Source of the DNA: Paenibacillus glycanilyticus
Lineage (GTDB): Bacteria; Bacillota; Bacilli; Paenibacillales; Paenibacillaceae
Direction of reading: 5' to 3'
DNA: 64,000 nucleotides
Assembly: GCF_023715145.1 (NCBI RefSeq)
Contig: NZ_JAMBNP010000003.1
Coordinates: 372,001 to 436,000 of the forward strand
The position numbers and the translations under genes are program-made. Positions 1 through 7,507 of this stretch are shown here, in pieces. The notes beneath the pieces are model-generated. The model was not told where the DNA came from. It worked only from the letters and a program-made list of their open reading frames with translations, and made no database searches. How positions within the stretch are numbered: position 1 is the first letter of the stretch; each line of letters starts with the position of its first letter.

Positions 1-204
1 CAATGCGTGGTGAACGGTCTTGGTCTTGCGCTGCTTCCTCAGATGGTCGTCGCGGAGGACATCCGGCAGGGAAGAGTGGCAGCACTCCCGTTTGCCCATC
101 CGGCTATCCGCTTCGACCTGCAGTATATGATTCATCCCCGCAAGTGGATGTCCAAGCCGCTTCAGACGTTTATTCAGCTGCTGGGCAGCGAGCAGGAGCA
201 ATAA
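1..204 (+). CDS. LysR-family transcriptional regulator, C-terminal fragment
   Basis: The open frame enters from the left edge and ends at TAA 202-204, so only the last 67 residues are present. They read as the end of a LysR substrate-binding domain: a GLGLALLPQMV segment followed by a strand-helix pattern and a hydrophilic tail. The DNA-binding half lies outside the window. Family assignment rests on this short stretch alone, so the effector and targets cannot be inferred. An imperfect hairpin follows the stop codon. Confidence 0.6.
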   Translation, partial: QCVVNGLGLALLPQMVVAEDIRQGRVAALPFAHPAIRFDLQYMIHPRKWMSKPLQTFIQLLGSEQEQ

Positions 205-209
205 ACAAC

Positions 210-257
210 AAAGACGCGCATGCGCTCTCTTAAGGGAAGGGAGTCATGAGCGTCTTT
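210..257. terminator. Bidirectional hairpin between LysR fragment and multicopper oxidase
   Basis: AAAGACGC (210-217) pairs with GCGTCTTT (250-257). The interior adds CATG/CATG, CTC/GAG and CTT/AAG pairs. It sits between two convergent genes and could serve both, although neither side has a long T-run. Confidence 0.6.
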
Positions 258-260
258 CTG

Positions 261-2354
261 TTATTCCGGATGGTTATGCGTTGCCGTGCCTACCGTATAA
301 GGGGAGGTTATTCCTTCGTACATCAAATGCATCGTCATGCCGGCCGCCGCATGGGCGAGATTATGGCAGTGGTCCATCCACAATCCCGGATTGTCGGCCA
401 CAAAAGCGACTTCATAGACCTCTCCCGGAGCTGTATCCAGCGTATCGGTCCACCAAGGGCTGCCGTCAACGGCTTCGCCGTTCCGCGACAGGACCAGCAT
501 ATGATGCCCGTGAAGATGCATCGGATGCTCTACGGCACCGCGGTTGACGATCGTTGTTTTCACAAGCTCGCCTTCGCGTACCATGTACATTGGCGTATCG
601 GGGAATACCTTCCCGTTAATCGTATAGTTCAGCGCCAGCTTGCCGTTAAAGAAGCCAAGCTGGTTATCCAGCACCATCGTAAACTCCCGGTCGAAATGGC
701 TGTTAGCATCAAATGCCGTAGAGGTCGGGGTGCCGTAGTGCGTCGGATCAAAGACCGGCATATCCGGCACATGCCTCGGCAGTTCGCCTTGCCCGTCCGG
801 ACTCATGACGATGCCAAGCTTGCCGCCAAGATCGACATTTAACGTCACCGGCGAATCCGGCATCGTGAAGGTCACGTCATAACGGCCGCCCGTAATAAGA
901 TCGAGGCTTACGTTCGCAAGGTCGCCGGGCTCATGCAGATCCGTGCCGTCGATGGCGGCTACCTGGAACTTCGTTCCGAGCAGCTTGAAGGACTGGCGGA
1001 CCCAGTCATCCGTGTTCGTCAGGCGAAGACGGACCGGCGTACCCGGCGCGATCCGAATATGCTGAATGCCGTCATGATCACCTATGGCAACACCGCCGGC
1101 TTCCCAGATATGAGTCATCACCGTGATATCCTTCACATCCTTGGGCATTCCTTCCTCGGGCTCCACAACAAGCGATCCGAACAGCCCCTTTTGTACGGCT
1201 TCCTGCGAATCCTGATGGGAGTGGTACCAGAAGGAGCCGACCTGCTCGGCGATGAACCGGTAGGTATAGGCTTCTCCCGGCAGGACGGCATTTTGCGTGG
1301 CGCCTGCAACGCCATCCTGCGCATTTGGAACATCAAGGCCATGCCAATGAAGGGTAACCCCTTCAGTAATGTCTTTGTTGATCAGCTTTACCTCGACCAG
1401 CTGACCTTTCCGGAACCTCAGCTCCGGACCGGGTATCTGGCCGTTATAGGTCCAAGCTTCTACGGTTCGTCCGGATGCAAGCTTGACGGTCTTCTTCTCG
1501 GCGGTCAGCGTAAAGGATACATCGGGTTTTCCCTCGATAGATCCTGTCAGGCTGTCTACGGAAACCTCCTTTACGGGTTCGGCCGAGGCGGTAACCGCGC
1601 CGTTGCGATGGTGATGATCGAGCTTTGCGCCCGTTCCGTTATCCATCGGACCTTCCGCCATGGAGATGGTCTCTGGCAGGCGGCTGGCCTGAAGGCCGCT
1701 GTAGAACGGGATGCTTCCCAAGGCCAACGCGATTACGAGTACGGCCATCCGGCGCAGCAACCTCATCAAAGGACGGTTGACCGGCTTTGTTCCGGTCAGG
1801 CTGACTCTTGAGCTGCGGTTAAGATGCGTCAGCCAGAGCGCCATACCCGCGATCAGGAGCAGCACAAGCGGAATCATTCCGTTTAGCATGTCGAATGGAA
1901 CGGTTGTAGTGAACGTCCAATATAGTCCGGTTAAGGAGCCAAGCGCAACGAATTGATAAGGTGCAACCACCGCGGGCTGCGAAGCGCGGCTCAGCAGCCT
2001 GACATCAAGCGGATTGTTTGTCTTTCGTCCCGTTGCCTGCCGAATACCCCGTAAACGGGGGAAGGAAGTCAGCCACAGCATGAGCGTCGGGATGATCAGG
2101 AGAGGCGGAATGAGCAGCCGGTCCTGCCAGAAGACAAATTCCGTTGCCGACATAAGCCAGATCATGCCGGCAAGAATACCGGCGGTAGAGATGGACAGAA
2201 AAACGGCCCAGGTTATTAATTTGCGCGCCTTTCGGTTCAGGGTTGCTTCGGTCCCGCTAAACAGCAGGTGGGATGCCTTGTTGCCGGCAATCCAGGCGAG
2301 CAGCAGAGTAAGGAACAGGAAGCCCCTTATCACGCTAATAGCTGCAAAATACAT
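261..2354 (-). CDS. Membrane-anchored multicopper oxidase
   Basis: A 697-residue protein. The first ~230 residues hold about six hydrophobic segments (one starts at residue 1, the last near 210-230). The rest is a cupredoxin-type multicopper oxidase. Copper motifs are visible: HWHG, WYHSHQ, HPMHLHGHH, and near the C-terminus DHCHNLAHAAAGM, which supplies the type-1 Cys, His and Met and trinuclear-centre histidines. Such enzymes oxidise Cu(I) or phenolic substrates outside the membrane, and a role in copper tolerance is the likeliest reading. The fused N-terminal membrane domain is unlike soluble CotA or CopA. The start ATG follows GGAGGAATCGATTGT. Confidence 0.85.
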   Translation of the reverse strand: MYFAAISVIRGFLFLTLLLAWIAGNKASHLLFSGTEATLNRKARKLITWAVFLSISTAGILAGMIWLMSATEFVFWQDRLLIPPLLIIPTLMLWLTSFPRLRGIRQATGRKTNNPLDVRLLSRASQPAVVAPYQFVALGSLTGLYWTFTTTVPFDMLNGMIPLVLLLIAGMALWLTHLNRSSRVSLTGTKPVNRPLMRLLRRMAVLVIALALGSIPFYSGLQASRLPETISMAEGPMDNGTGAKLDHHHRNGAVTASAEPVKEVSVDSLTGSIEGKPDVSFTLTAEKKTVKLASGRTVEAWTYNGQIPGPELRFRKGQLVEVKLINKDITEGVTLHWHGLDVPNAQDGVAGATQNAVLPGEAYTYRFIAEQVGSFWYHSHQDSQEAVQKGLFGSLVVEPEEGMPKDVKDITVMTHIWEAGGVAIGDHDGIQHIRIAPGTPVRLRLTNTDDWVRQSFKLLGTKFQVAAIDGTDLHEPGDLANVSLDLITGGRYDVTFTMPDSPVTLNVDLGGKLGIVMSPDGQGELPRHVPDMPVFDPTHYGTPTSTAFDANSHFDREFTMVLDNQLGFFNGKLALNYTINGKVFPDTPMYMVREGELVKTTIVNRGAVEHPMHLHGHHMLVLSRNGEAVDGSPWWTDTLDTAPGEVYEVAFVADNPGLWMDHCHNLAHAAAGMTMHLMYEGITSPYTVGTATHNHPE

Positions 2355-2580
2355 ACAATCGATTCCTCCGTCCCGGTCGTTGCCGCGGAAAATAGTACAT
2401 CCGATTCCAAGAAGCCAAGGAAGCTATCCTGTCCACGATGTGATAATATAGTCATAGTTCATTGTAGCGCGGGTCGACACCCGCCTTAACCGTCCCGGGA
2501 AGGGACTGGAACTAGACTTTGGGCCGGGAGAAGAAACGTTTGCCGGTTGAAAGCCGTATAAGTGATCAGACTGAATAGCC
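2355..2580. other. Divergent intergenic region between oxidase and yidC leader
   Basis: There is no convincing coding potential here. The only clear structure is a short perfect hairpin, GCGGGT-cgac-ACCCGC, near 2468-2483. A partial copy of the downstream repeat (ACTGAATA then CAATTCTT) lies at its right end. No copper operator or confident promoter could be assigned. Confidence 0.5.
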
Positions 2581-2808
2581 AATTCTTTTAAGCTCATGCT
2601 TACGAAGTAAGAATTGTCCAACCTGGCTGCAGAACAGCCAACTGAATATACAATTCTTTAAGCTAATGCTTACGAAGTAAGAATTGTCCAACCTGGCTGC
2701 AGAACAGCCAACTGAATACACAATTCTTTTAAGCTAAAGCTTACGAAGTAAGAATTGTCCAACCTGGCTGCAGAACAGCCAACTGAATATACAATTCTTT
2801 TAAGGAGG
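2581..2808 (+). repeat. Leader element locus 1: three tandem ~70.7-bp copies ending in the Shine-Dalgarno
   Basis: Copies begin at 2581, 2652 and 2722, and a terminal partial copy at 2793 runs into AAGGAGG (2802-2808). Each unit carries CAATTCTTTTAAGC, then GCTTACGAAGTAAGAATT, then an inner hairpin TGGCTG-CAGAA-CAGCCA. In the last copy AAGAATTGT (2750-2758) pairs with ACAATTCTT (2791-2799), placing a 9-bp stem plus a 6-bp inner stem directly before the ribosome binding site. Upstream copies offer competing ATTCTT/AAGAAT partners. The same architecture recurs near 5.1, 12.3, 38.4 and 51.6 kb. Confidence 0.85.
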
Positions 2809-2816
2809 TGAATGCA

Positions 2817-3146
2817 TTGTTAGAGCTGCAGGATTTAATCCCTTATTTTTTCTCGATCAGCATTTTATGCTCGATGGCTTATCTCGCGTATTTTGCCCAT
2901 CAGACCGTTGACGCGGAGTTCAGCCCCGTTCTGAAACGGTTCATATGGGAGCCGCTTGTTCCGCTTGTTGTGGTCGTCAGCCGATTGGATAAGATCCAGC
3001 ACTGGCTCGCCCGAAGGATCAAACGCAAAGAAGCACCCGATGGTGAATCAGCGGATTGTCACTCCTCGTTTGTGAAGATTACCCAGCACGAACACAAACG
3101 AGGAGGCTATTATGAGCAAAACCAATGCATTCACCGCTTTTTCTAA
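2817..3146 (+). CDS. MifM-like regulatory nascent-chain ORF upstream of yidC
   Basis: A 109-residue ORF. TTG at 2817 is chosen because AAGGAGG lies 8 nt upstream; an in-frame GTG at 2808 overlaps that site. Residues ~8-27 form one transmembrane helix, and a second hydrophobic stretch follows near 46-56. Next come a basic segment with KIQHWL (59-64) and an acidic segment APDGESAD (73-80). The ORF overlaps yidC by 35 nt, and its codons run through a hairpin that hides the yidC ribosome binding site. In B. subtilis, MifM stalls ribosomes to open just such a hairpin before yidC2. Topology, position and the W/acidic pattern match, but detailed homology could not be tested. Confidence 0.75.
   Translation: MLELQDLIPYFFSISILCSMAYLAYFAHQTVDAEFSPVLKRFIWEPLVPLVVVVSRLDKIQHWLARRIKRKEAPDGESADCHSSFVKITQHEHKRGGYYEQNQCIHRFF
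3062..3106 (+). promoter_or_regulatory. Shine-Dalgarno-sequestering hairpin for yidC
   Basis: CTCCTCGTTTGTG (3062-3074) is perfectly complementary to CACAAACGAGGAG (3093-3105), giving a 13-bp stem with an 18-nt loop. The 3' strand contains nearly all of AGGAGG (3101-3106), the yidC ribosome binding site 5 nt before ATG 3112. The 5' strand starts two codons after the acidic segment of the upstream ORF, so a ribosome paused there would melt the stem and expose yidC. Confidence 0.85.
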
Positions 3147-3930
3147 AAAATACAGAATTCTCGCAGCAATCGCGATCCTGGTGATCGTCAGCGGCTGCGG
3201 CGCGCAAGGAACGATTGATTCGAGCACGCCGGGCTTTTTCAACCATTATGTGGTTTATCCGTTCTCGTATCTGATCCAACACATTGCTTCCTTCTTTGGA
3301 GACAGCTACGGCATGGCCGTGATCGTCATGACCCTGCTCGTGCGGATCGTCCTTCTGCCGCTGATGCTGCGTCAATATAAGAACCAGCAGGGCATGCGCC
3401 AGAAGATGAGCGTTATCCAGCCTGAGATTAACAAGCTCAAAGAGAAGTACAAGGAGAAAACGCCCGAGAATCAAGCCAAGCTGCAAAAAGAAACCATGGA
3501 GCTATACAGCAAGCACCAGTTCAATCCGATGGCGATTGGCTGCCTGCCGATGCTGATCCAGATGCCGATTCTGACCGGTCTTTATTACGCAATCAAGATG
3601 ACGCCGGAGCTTGCGTCGCACTCGTTCCTGTGGTTCCAGCTCGGTACCCCTGATCATATCCTGCCGTTCCTTGCGGCCGCGATATATTACGTGCAGTTCC
3701 GCGTGTCGCAGATTGGCGCAGACCCCGCGCAGCAGAAGCAGATGGGGATGATCGGGCTCCTGTCCCCGGTAATGATGGGGATCTTCTCCTTCAGTGCGCC
3801 CGCTGCCGTGCCATTGTACTGGGTCGTTGGCGGATTGTTCATGATCGCGCAGACTTTCGTGTCGAAGAAGCTGTACCCGGCTTTGCCGGTAACGGCAGGG
3901 GCGGACACAAAGGCTGTTCCGGCAAAATAA
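3112..3930 (+). CDS. yidC: YidC/Oxa1-family membrane protein insertase
   Basis: A 272-residue YidC/SpoIIIJ-type insertase. It has a lipoprotein signal (hydrophobic helix, then SGC with Cys29), followed by the five-helix Oxa1 core: a helix near 60-80, the basic cytoplasmic hairpin (KLKEKYKEKTPENQ region), then three to four helices to ~250. It inserts membrane proteins alone or with Sec. Translation is probably controlled by the upstream ORF and the hairpin at its start. Whether this is the constitutive or inducible copy in the genome cannot be seen here. A strong terminator follows. Confidence 0.93.
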   Translation: MSKTNAFTAFSKKYRILAAIAILVIVSGCGAQGTIDSSTPGFFNHYVVYPFSYLIQHIASFFGDSYGMAVIVMTLLVRIVLLPLMLRQYKNQQGMRQKMSVIQPEINKLKEKYKEKTPENQAKLQKETMELYSKHQFNPMAIGCLPMLIQMPILTGLYYAIKMTPELASHSFLWFQLGTPDHILPFLAAAIYYVQFRVSQIGADPAQQKQMGMIGLLSPVMMGIFSFSAPAAVPLYWVVGGLFMIAQTFVSKKLYPALPVTAGADTKAVPAK

Positions 3931-3935
3931 TAGAA

Positions 3936-3976
3936 GGACGCATGGCCTGCTCCGAACAGGCGATGCGTCCTTTTTT
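3936..3976 (+). terminator. Intrinsic terminator after yidC
   Basis: GGACGCATGGCCTG pairs with CAGGCGATGCGTCC around a short loop, followed by six T residues. Confidence 0.9.
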
Positions 3977-4043
3977 AATTGGCCATATTTCATCACAAGG
4001 GGTGTTTACAGTCCTTCGCAGATGCTATACTTGAGTTAGCTCC

Positions 4044-4220
4044 TTACCGCGAGCCGTCAGCCGGTCCACTGGGAGGCGGCGCTGCTTTGCCCTTTTTCGG
4101 ATATCTATCGATCAGCTTGCTTGTCACATCCGGCAAGACGATATGTGGCATCTCCTCCGTAAATAAGCCGAATTCCGGATCGATATCTCTCTCCGTAACG
4201 AGATCATCCTTGTTGTCCAT
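4044..4220 (-). CDS. Small acidic hypothetical protein (58 aa)
   Basis: Found on the minus strand between yidC and the pirin gene. It starts MDNKDDLVTERDIDPEFGLF and ends PPPSGPADGSR. The N-terminal half is acidic, the middle holds a PHIVLPDVTSKLIDRYPKKGK segment, and the tail is Pro/Gly-rich. A GGGAG stretch lies about 12 nt before the ATG. Codon use looks genuine and no plus-strand gene competes. The family is not recognised and no function is proposed. Confidence 0.6.
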   Translation of the reverse strand: MDNKDDLVTERDIDPEFGLFTEEMPHIVLPDVTSKLIDRYPKKGKAAPPPSGPADGSR

Positions 4221-4390
4221 CGCCCATTCACACTCCCTTTTATTGCTTTGCCGTTAGATTACCCTTTATCTTCTCTTTCGATTACATAAGGATTACATGA
4301 GCCTGTTTGGTATACCTGCCCGCACGGGGTTACAATAGAAGGAGGTATCTGGCTCGGATTATTTGAATGAAAAAGGAGGCGTTTTTTTCG

Positions 4391-5089
4391 ATGATGAAAC
4401 TTTACCCTGCAAGCGCACGCCATTCCGTCGATTTGGGGTGGCTGCGTAGTTCGCTGAGCTTCTCCTTCGGGGAGTATTTCGATCCCGATAACTCGAGCTT
4501 TGGCGTCATGCGCGTATTAAACGATGACATAATTGCACCAGGACGCGGCTTTGGCGCTCATCCGCACAGCGAGATGGAGATCGTGACGATCCCTCTCACA
4601 GGAAGGCTGAAGCATGAAGATAACCTTGGCAACGAGGAAATAACATCTGCTGGCGAGGTTCAGCGCATGTCGGCCGGTACGGGCATCATTCATGCCGAGT
4701 ACAACGATTCCGATACGGAAGAAGGCAGCTTCCTGCAGATGTGGTTTATGCCGAAGGAGCGGGGCATCGCGCCTTCCTACGAGATGTCCAGCTACGATGA
4801 AGAGAAGCTGCAGAATACCCTGCTGCCGGTTGTGACGCCGGATGGGGTAGGCGATACGGCCAGCATCAATCAGGATATGACGATCTATTTAGGGCGTCTG
4901 CAGCCGGGCAGAAGGGTCTTCTTCAATCAAAAAACGGGGCGCCGCGCCTTTATTATGGTGATTGAAGGCAAGCTGAGCCTGAACGGCATTGCCATGGGGC
5001 CAAAAGATTCGATCCGCGCAGAGTTCGAGCCGGATTTTGTGCTGTCCGCGGAGGAAGCCGCATTTGTGTTGCTGATTGATCTGCCATAG
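4391..5089 (+). CDS. Pirin-family (bicupin) protein
   Basis: About 232 residues. The N-terminal cupin holds the pirin signature: GFGAHPHSEMEIVT with metal-binding His, and MSAGTGIIHAEYN with further His and Glu ligands. The C-terminal cupin is degenerate. Homologues include YhaK/YhhW, some of which have quercetinase activity; the substrate here is unknown. ATG 4391 (or the adjacent 4394) is preferred over 4367 because AAGGAGG lies at 4373-4379 and pirins typically begin at this position. A TACAAT -10-like hexamer lies near 4331. Confidence 0.85.
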   Translation: MMKLYPASARHSVDLGWLRSSLSFSFGEYFDPDNSSFGVMRVLNDDIIAPGRGFGAHPHSEMEIVTIPLTGRLKHEDNLGNEEITSAGEVQRMSAGTGIIHAEYNDSDTEEGSFLQMWFMPKERGIAPSYEMSSYDEEKLQNTLLPVVTPDGVGDTASINQDMTIYLGRLQPGRRVFFNQKTGRRAFIMVIEGKLSLNGIAMGPKDSIRAEFEPDFVLSAEEAAFVLLIDLP

Positions 5090-5105
5090 GAGATGAGAAT
5101 AATAT

Positions 5106-5193
5106 CGGCAATTCTTAAGTAGATGCTTACGAGGTAAGAATTGCCGGAAACGGCTAATGCTAGCCATTAATATCGGCAATTCTTTTTGGGAGG
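5106..5193 (+). promoter_or_regulatory. Leader element locus 2
   Basis: ATGCTTACGAGGTAAGAATT is followed by a hairpin. AAGAATTGCCG (5136-5146) pairs with CGGCAATTCTT (5174-5184) over 11 bp, enclosing GGCTA-ATGC-TAGCC (5152-5165). The 3' strand runs into GGGAGG (5188-5193), 11 nt before ATG 5205. A second CGGCAATTCTT at 5106-5116 can compete for the same partner. Compared with locus 1 the stem bases change on both strands together. Confidence 0.8.
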
Positions 5194-5204
5194 AAGGAAG
5201 ACTA

Positions 5205-5540
5205 ATGAACGAAACATTACTGATCAAGCATGCCGTGGGCGGCAGGACCTTCGTGGATTCGTCCAAACAATCCGTGTCCTTTCAGGTCGAGCAGGAAGCG
5301 GGACAGTGGCGCTTCACCGTACATACGGATAAGCACGCCGGAATCGACGAGATCCTGCAGTGGAAACAGGAGCTCAACGTATTCATCTTCCGGACCTTTG
5401 ACGACGGTCGCCCAACCCTGAAGATCTGGTATTCGCTTGACGCGGATAGCGTGCAATATGATGAAACGGGAGAAAAGCTGACGTTCACCGCAGTATCCTC
5501 CATCGAATATATTCCTAATGAATTCGGATATAAGCTGTAA
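5205..5540 (+). CDS. Hypothetical protein (111 aa) under a leader element
   Basis: Starts at ATG 5205 after GGGAGGAAGGAAG. The product is soluble and Trp/acidic-rich (IDEILQWKQELNVFIFRTFDD, then LKIWYSLDADS), with no signal peptide or membrane segment. The alternating hydrophobic pattern suggests a small beta-rich domain. The family is not recognised. It stands alone between a leader element and a strong terminator, so it is probably a monocistronic regulated gene. Confidence 0.7.
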   Translation: MNETLLIKHAVGGRTFVDSSKQSVSFQVEQEAGQWRFTVHTDKHAGIDEILQWKQELNVFIFRTFDDGRPTLKIWYSLDADSVQYDETGEKLTFTAVSSIEYIPNEFGYKL

Positions 5541-5563
5541 GTAATAAGCCGATGATAACTATT

Positions 5564-5603
5564 AAGCTCATTTGCCTCCTGATGGAAGCAAATGAGCTTT
5601 TTT
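5564..5603 (+). terminator. Intrinsic terminator
   Basis: AAGCTCATTTGC (5564-5575) pairs with GCAAATGAGCTT (5588-5599), followed by a T-run. Confidence 0.9.
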
Positions 5604-5702
5604 GTCTGAAATCCGATGTATGAAATTCGCCGATAAAGACACGCTAAGGTCACGGGGTTTATGAAGTCCGTACCAAATCACCTTGGAGAAGGGGGTGTAC
5701 CC

Positions 5703-5933
5703 ATGTACAATCGCAAAAAAATTCAAGAAGACATCCCGGAAGTGATTACGAAAGTGTGGTCATGCGTAAGCGAGGATTGCCATGGCTGGATGCGCGCCAA
5801 CTTCTCTTTTGATCAGACGCCAACCTGCGTGTTGTGCCAATCTCCAATGATTAGCGGGGAGCGCATGCTCCCGTTGCTCGTGAATTTGAACGATCAAGTG
5901 AAGCTGAGCGCTGTCGTCACTACGGCTGAGTAG
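5703..5933 (+). CDS. ydjO: Cold-inducible protein YdjO family
   Basis: A 76-residue protein with the YdjO pattern: MYNRKK, then VWSCVSEDCHGWMRANFSF, then TCVLCQSPMISGERMLP. Four cysteines in two pairs (C-x4-C and C-x2-C) suggest a small zinc ribbon. B. subtilis ydjO is induced by cold, but its role is unknown. The start at 5703 follows AAGGGGGTG with good spacing; upstream in-frame codons lack a site. A terminator follows closely, so the gene is monocistronic. Confidence 0.85.
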   Translation: MYNRKKIQEDIPEVITKVWSCVSEDCHGWMRANFSFDQTPTCVLCQSPMISGERMLPLLVNLNDQVKLSAVVTTAE

Positions 5934-5950
5934 TTGACGGATGCAGGTGC

Positions 5951-5979
5951 AGAGGATGCCTAGAGGGCATCCTCTTTTT
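5951..5979 (+). terminator. Intrinsic terminator after ydjO
   Basis: AGAGGATGC pairs with GCATCCTCT across a CTAGAGG loop, followed by a T-run. Confidence 0.9.
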
Positions 5980-6062
5980 ATTTATAAGCTTGGCATTGTT
6001 GACAGGGGAGGGGATCGTTATTAGAATGATTGCGATAAAACAGTACTTGGAGTGAGCAGGTT

Positions 6063-7283
6063 ATGACGAACGGTAAGGATTCTTCACCGGCTGCCGCCGC
6101 GCCTAAAGCTGTCTTGTGGATGGCTTTGCTGCTAGGGTCGCTGTCGGCGTTTGCGCCTCTCTCGATTGATATGTATTTGCCGGCACTGCCGGAGCTGGCG
6201 GATGATTTCCATGCGGGAACGTCCATGTCCCAGCTCAGCTTAACGGCCTGCCTGCTTGGCATTTCCCTGGGTCAGCTGTTTATCGGCCCGATCAGCGATG
6301 TCGGGGGGCGGCGGAAGCCTTTATTAGTCGGACTTATTGTTTATATTGCGGCTTCTATTCTTTGCGTGGCTGCCCCGTCGATTGAAACCTTCGTCCTGCT
6401 GCGATTCGTGCAAGGCTTTGGCGGAGCGGCGGGTATTGTGATCTCGCGCGCGGTCGTCAGGGATTTGTTCGAGGGAGCGGGGATGACGAAGTTCTTCTCG
6501 ATGCTGATGCTGGTGAACGGCGTTGCGCCTATTGCCGCTCCGATTGCCGGAGGGCAAATTCTGAAATGGACCGAATGGCGCGGGGTGTTTATCGTGCTTG
6601 CCGCGATTGGGGTTGTGATGTTTGCGGCGATATGGTTCGGGTTGAAGGAATCACTGCAGGAAAAGAACCGCTCGCAGGGCGGAATAGGCAATATGCTGCG
6701 AAAATTTCGCGGTTTGCTGACGGACCGGGTCTTTATGGGCTATGCGCTTACGCAGGGCTTTGTTGTTGCCGCGATGTTTGCTTATATATCCGGTTCGCCC
6801 TTTGTTATTCAAAATCTGTTTGGCGTGTCGCCTCAGGGCTATAGTCTATGCTTTGCCATTAACGGCCTGGGCATCATCGCGGCAAGCCAAATTGCCGGCC
6901 GACTGGCCGGTAAGGTAAGTGCGCTTTCATTGCTCGTTGCTGGCTTGAGCCTTGCTTTTGCCGGGGGCATTATGCTGCTGATCTCGGTCACGGCAGGCTG
7001 GGGGCTGTTTGCCGTGCTCGTGCCTCTATTCTTTGTGGTGGCGAGCGTCGGGATCGTACAGACGGCAAGCTTCTCGCTGGCGATGCAGAACCAGCAGCAG
7101 GCGGCAGGCAGCGCATCGGCCTTGCTTGGTCTGCTGTCCTTCGTATTTGGCGCCTGCATGGCGCCGCTTGTGGGTCTTGGCGGCAGCGAAGCGGCCATGC
7201 CGATGGGGATAGTTATTGCTGCTGCAGAGACGGCGGCTGTACTCAGCTACGTTATTCTCGTGCGTCGGGCGCGCATGCGTTAA
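6063..7283 (+). CDS. Bcr/CflA-family drug:H+ antiporter (MFS)
   Basis: A 406-residue, 12-helix major facilitator. Near residue 35 it has the Bcr/CflA N-terminal feature FAPLSIDMYLPALPEL, and the loop 2-3 MFS motif reads GPISDVGGRRKPLL. Relatives export bicyclomycin, chloramphenicol or sulfonamides; the substrate here is unknown. GGAGTGAGCAGG precedes the ATG. Isolated by terminators on both sides. Confidence 0.9.
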   Translation: MTNGKDSSPAAAAPKAVLWMALLLGSLSAFAPLSIDMYLPALPELADDFHAGTSMSQLSLTACLLGISLGQLFIGPISDVGGRRKPLLVGLIVYIAASILCVAAPSIETFVLLRFVQGFGGAAGIVISRAVVRDLFEGAGMTKFFSMLMLVNGVAPIAAPIAGGQILKWTEWRGVFIVLAAIGVVMFAAIWFGLKESLQEKNRSQGGIGNMLRKFRGLLTDRVFMGYALTQGFVVAAMFAYISGSPFVIQNLFGVSPQGYSLCFAINGLGIIAASQIAGRLAGKVSALSLLVAGLSLAFAGGIMLLISVTAGWGLFAVLVPLFFVVASVGIVQTASFSLAMQNQQQAAGSASALLGLLSFVFGACMAPLVGLGGSEAAMPMGIVIAAAETAAVLSYVILVRRARMR

Positions 7284-7306
7284 GATCCTGTATGAAATAC
7301 ATTAAA

Positions 7307-7347
7307 AAAGAGCTTCTGCCGGCTAAATAAGCCTTCAGAAGCTCTTT
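7307..7347 (+). terminator. Intrinsic terminator after bcr-like gene
   Basis: AAAGAGCTTCTG (7307-7318) pairs with CAGAAGCTCTTT (7336-7347). Confidence 0.85.
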
Positions 7348-7507
7348 CTATTGCATAAACGTACAACGCAGGAGTCGAAGCAGAGGGGGATGCATCTTAG
7401 TTGCCGTACAGCTTACAACGTTGGGCAAGCCGGAACGAGGCTTTTATGCGATTACGATAAGGCATGCCATGGCGGTCGGGACACGAGGTGATCGCGCCTT
7501 TGTCACG

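Noticed and set aside
933..1811. Long plus-strand frame opposite the multicopper oxidase
   Set aside because: Antisense shadow of a gene with clear copper motifs; composition lacks any family signature.
2424..2621. 65-codon minus-strand ORF before the multicopper oxidase
   Set aside because: Ser/Pro/Arg-rich with no ribosome binding site and it runs into the repeat array.
2581..2800. CRISPR-like tandem repeat
   Set aside because: Units are identical along their whole length with no unique spacers and no cas genes; same for the 51.5-kb array.
7348..7507. Possible gene in the gap after the MFS gene
   Set aside because: The open plus frame near 7421 is short, continues antisense into the TrpD-like gene and lacks a start signal; nothing else seen.
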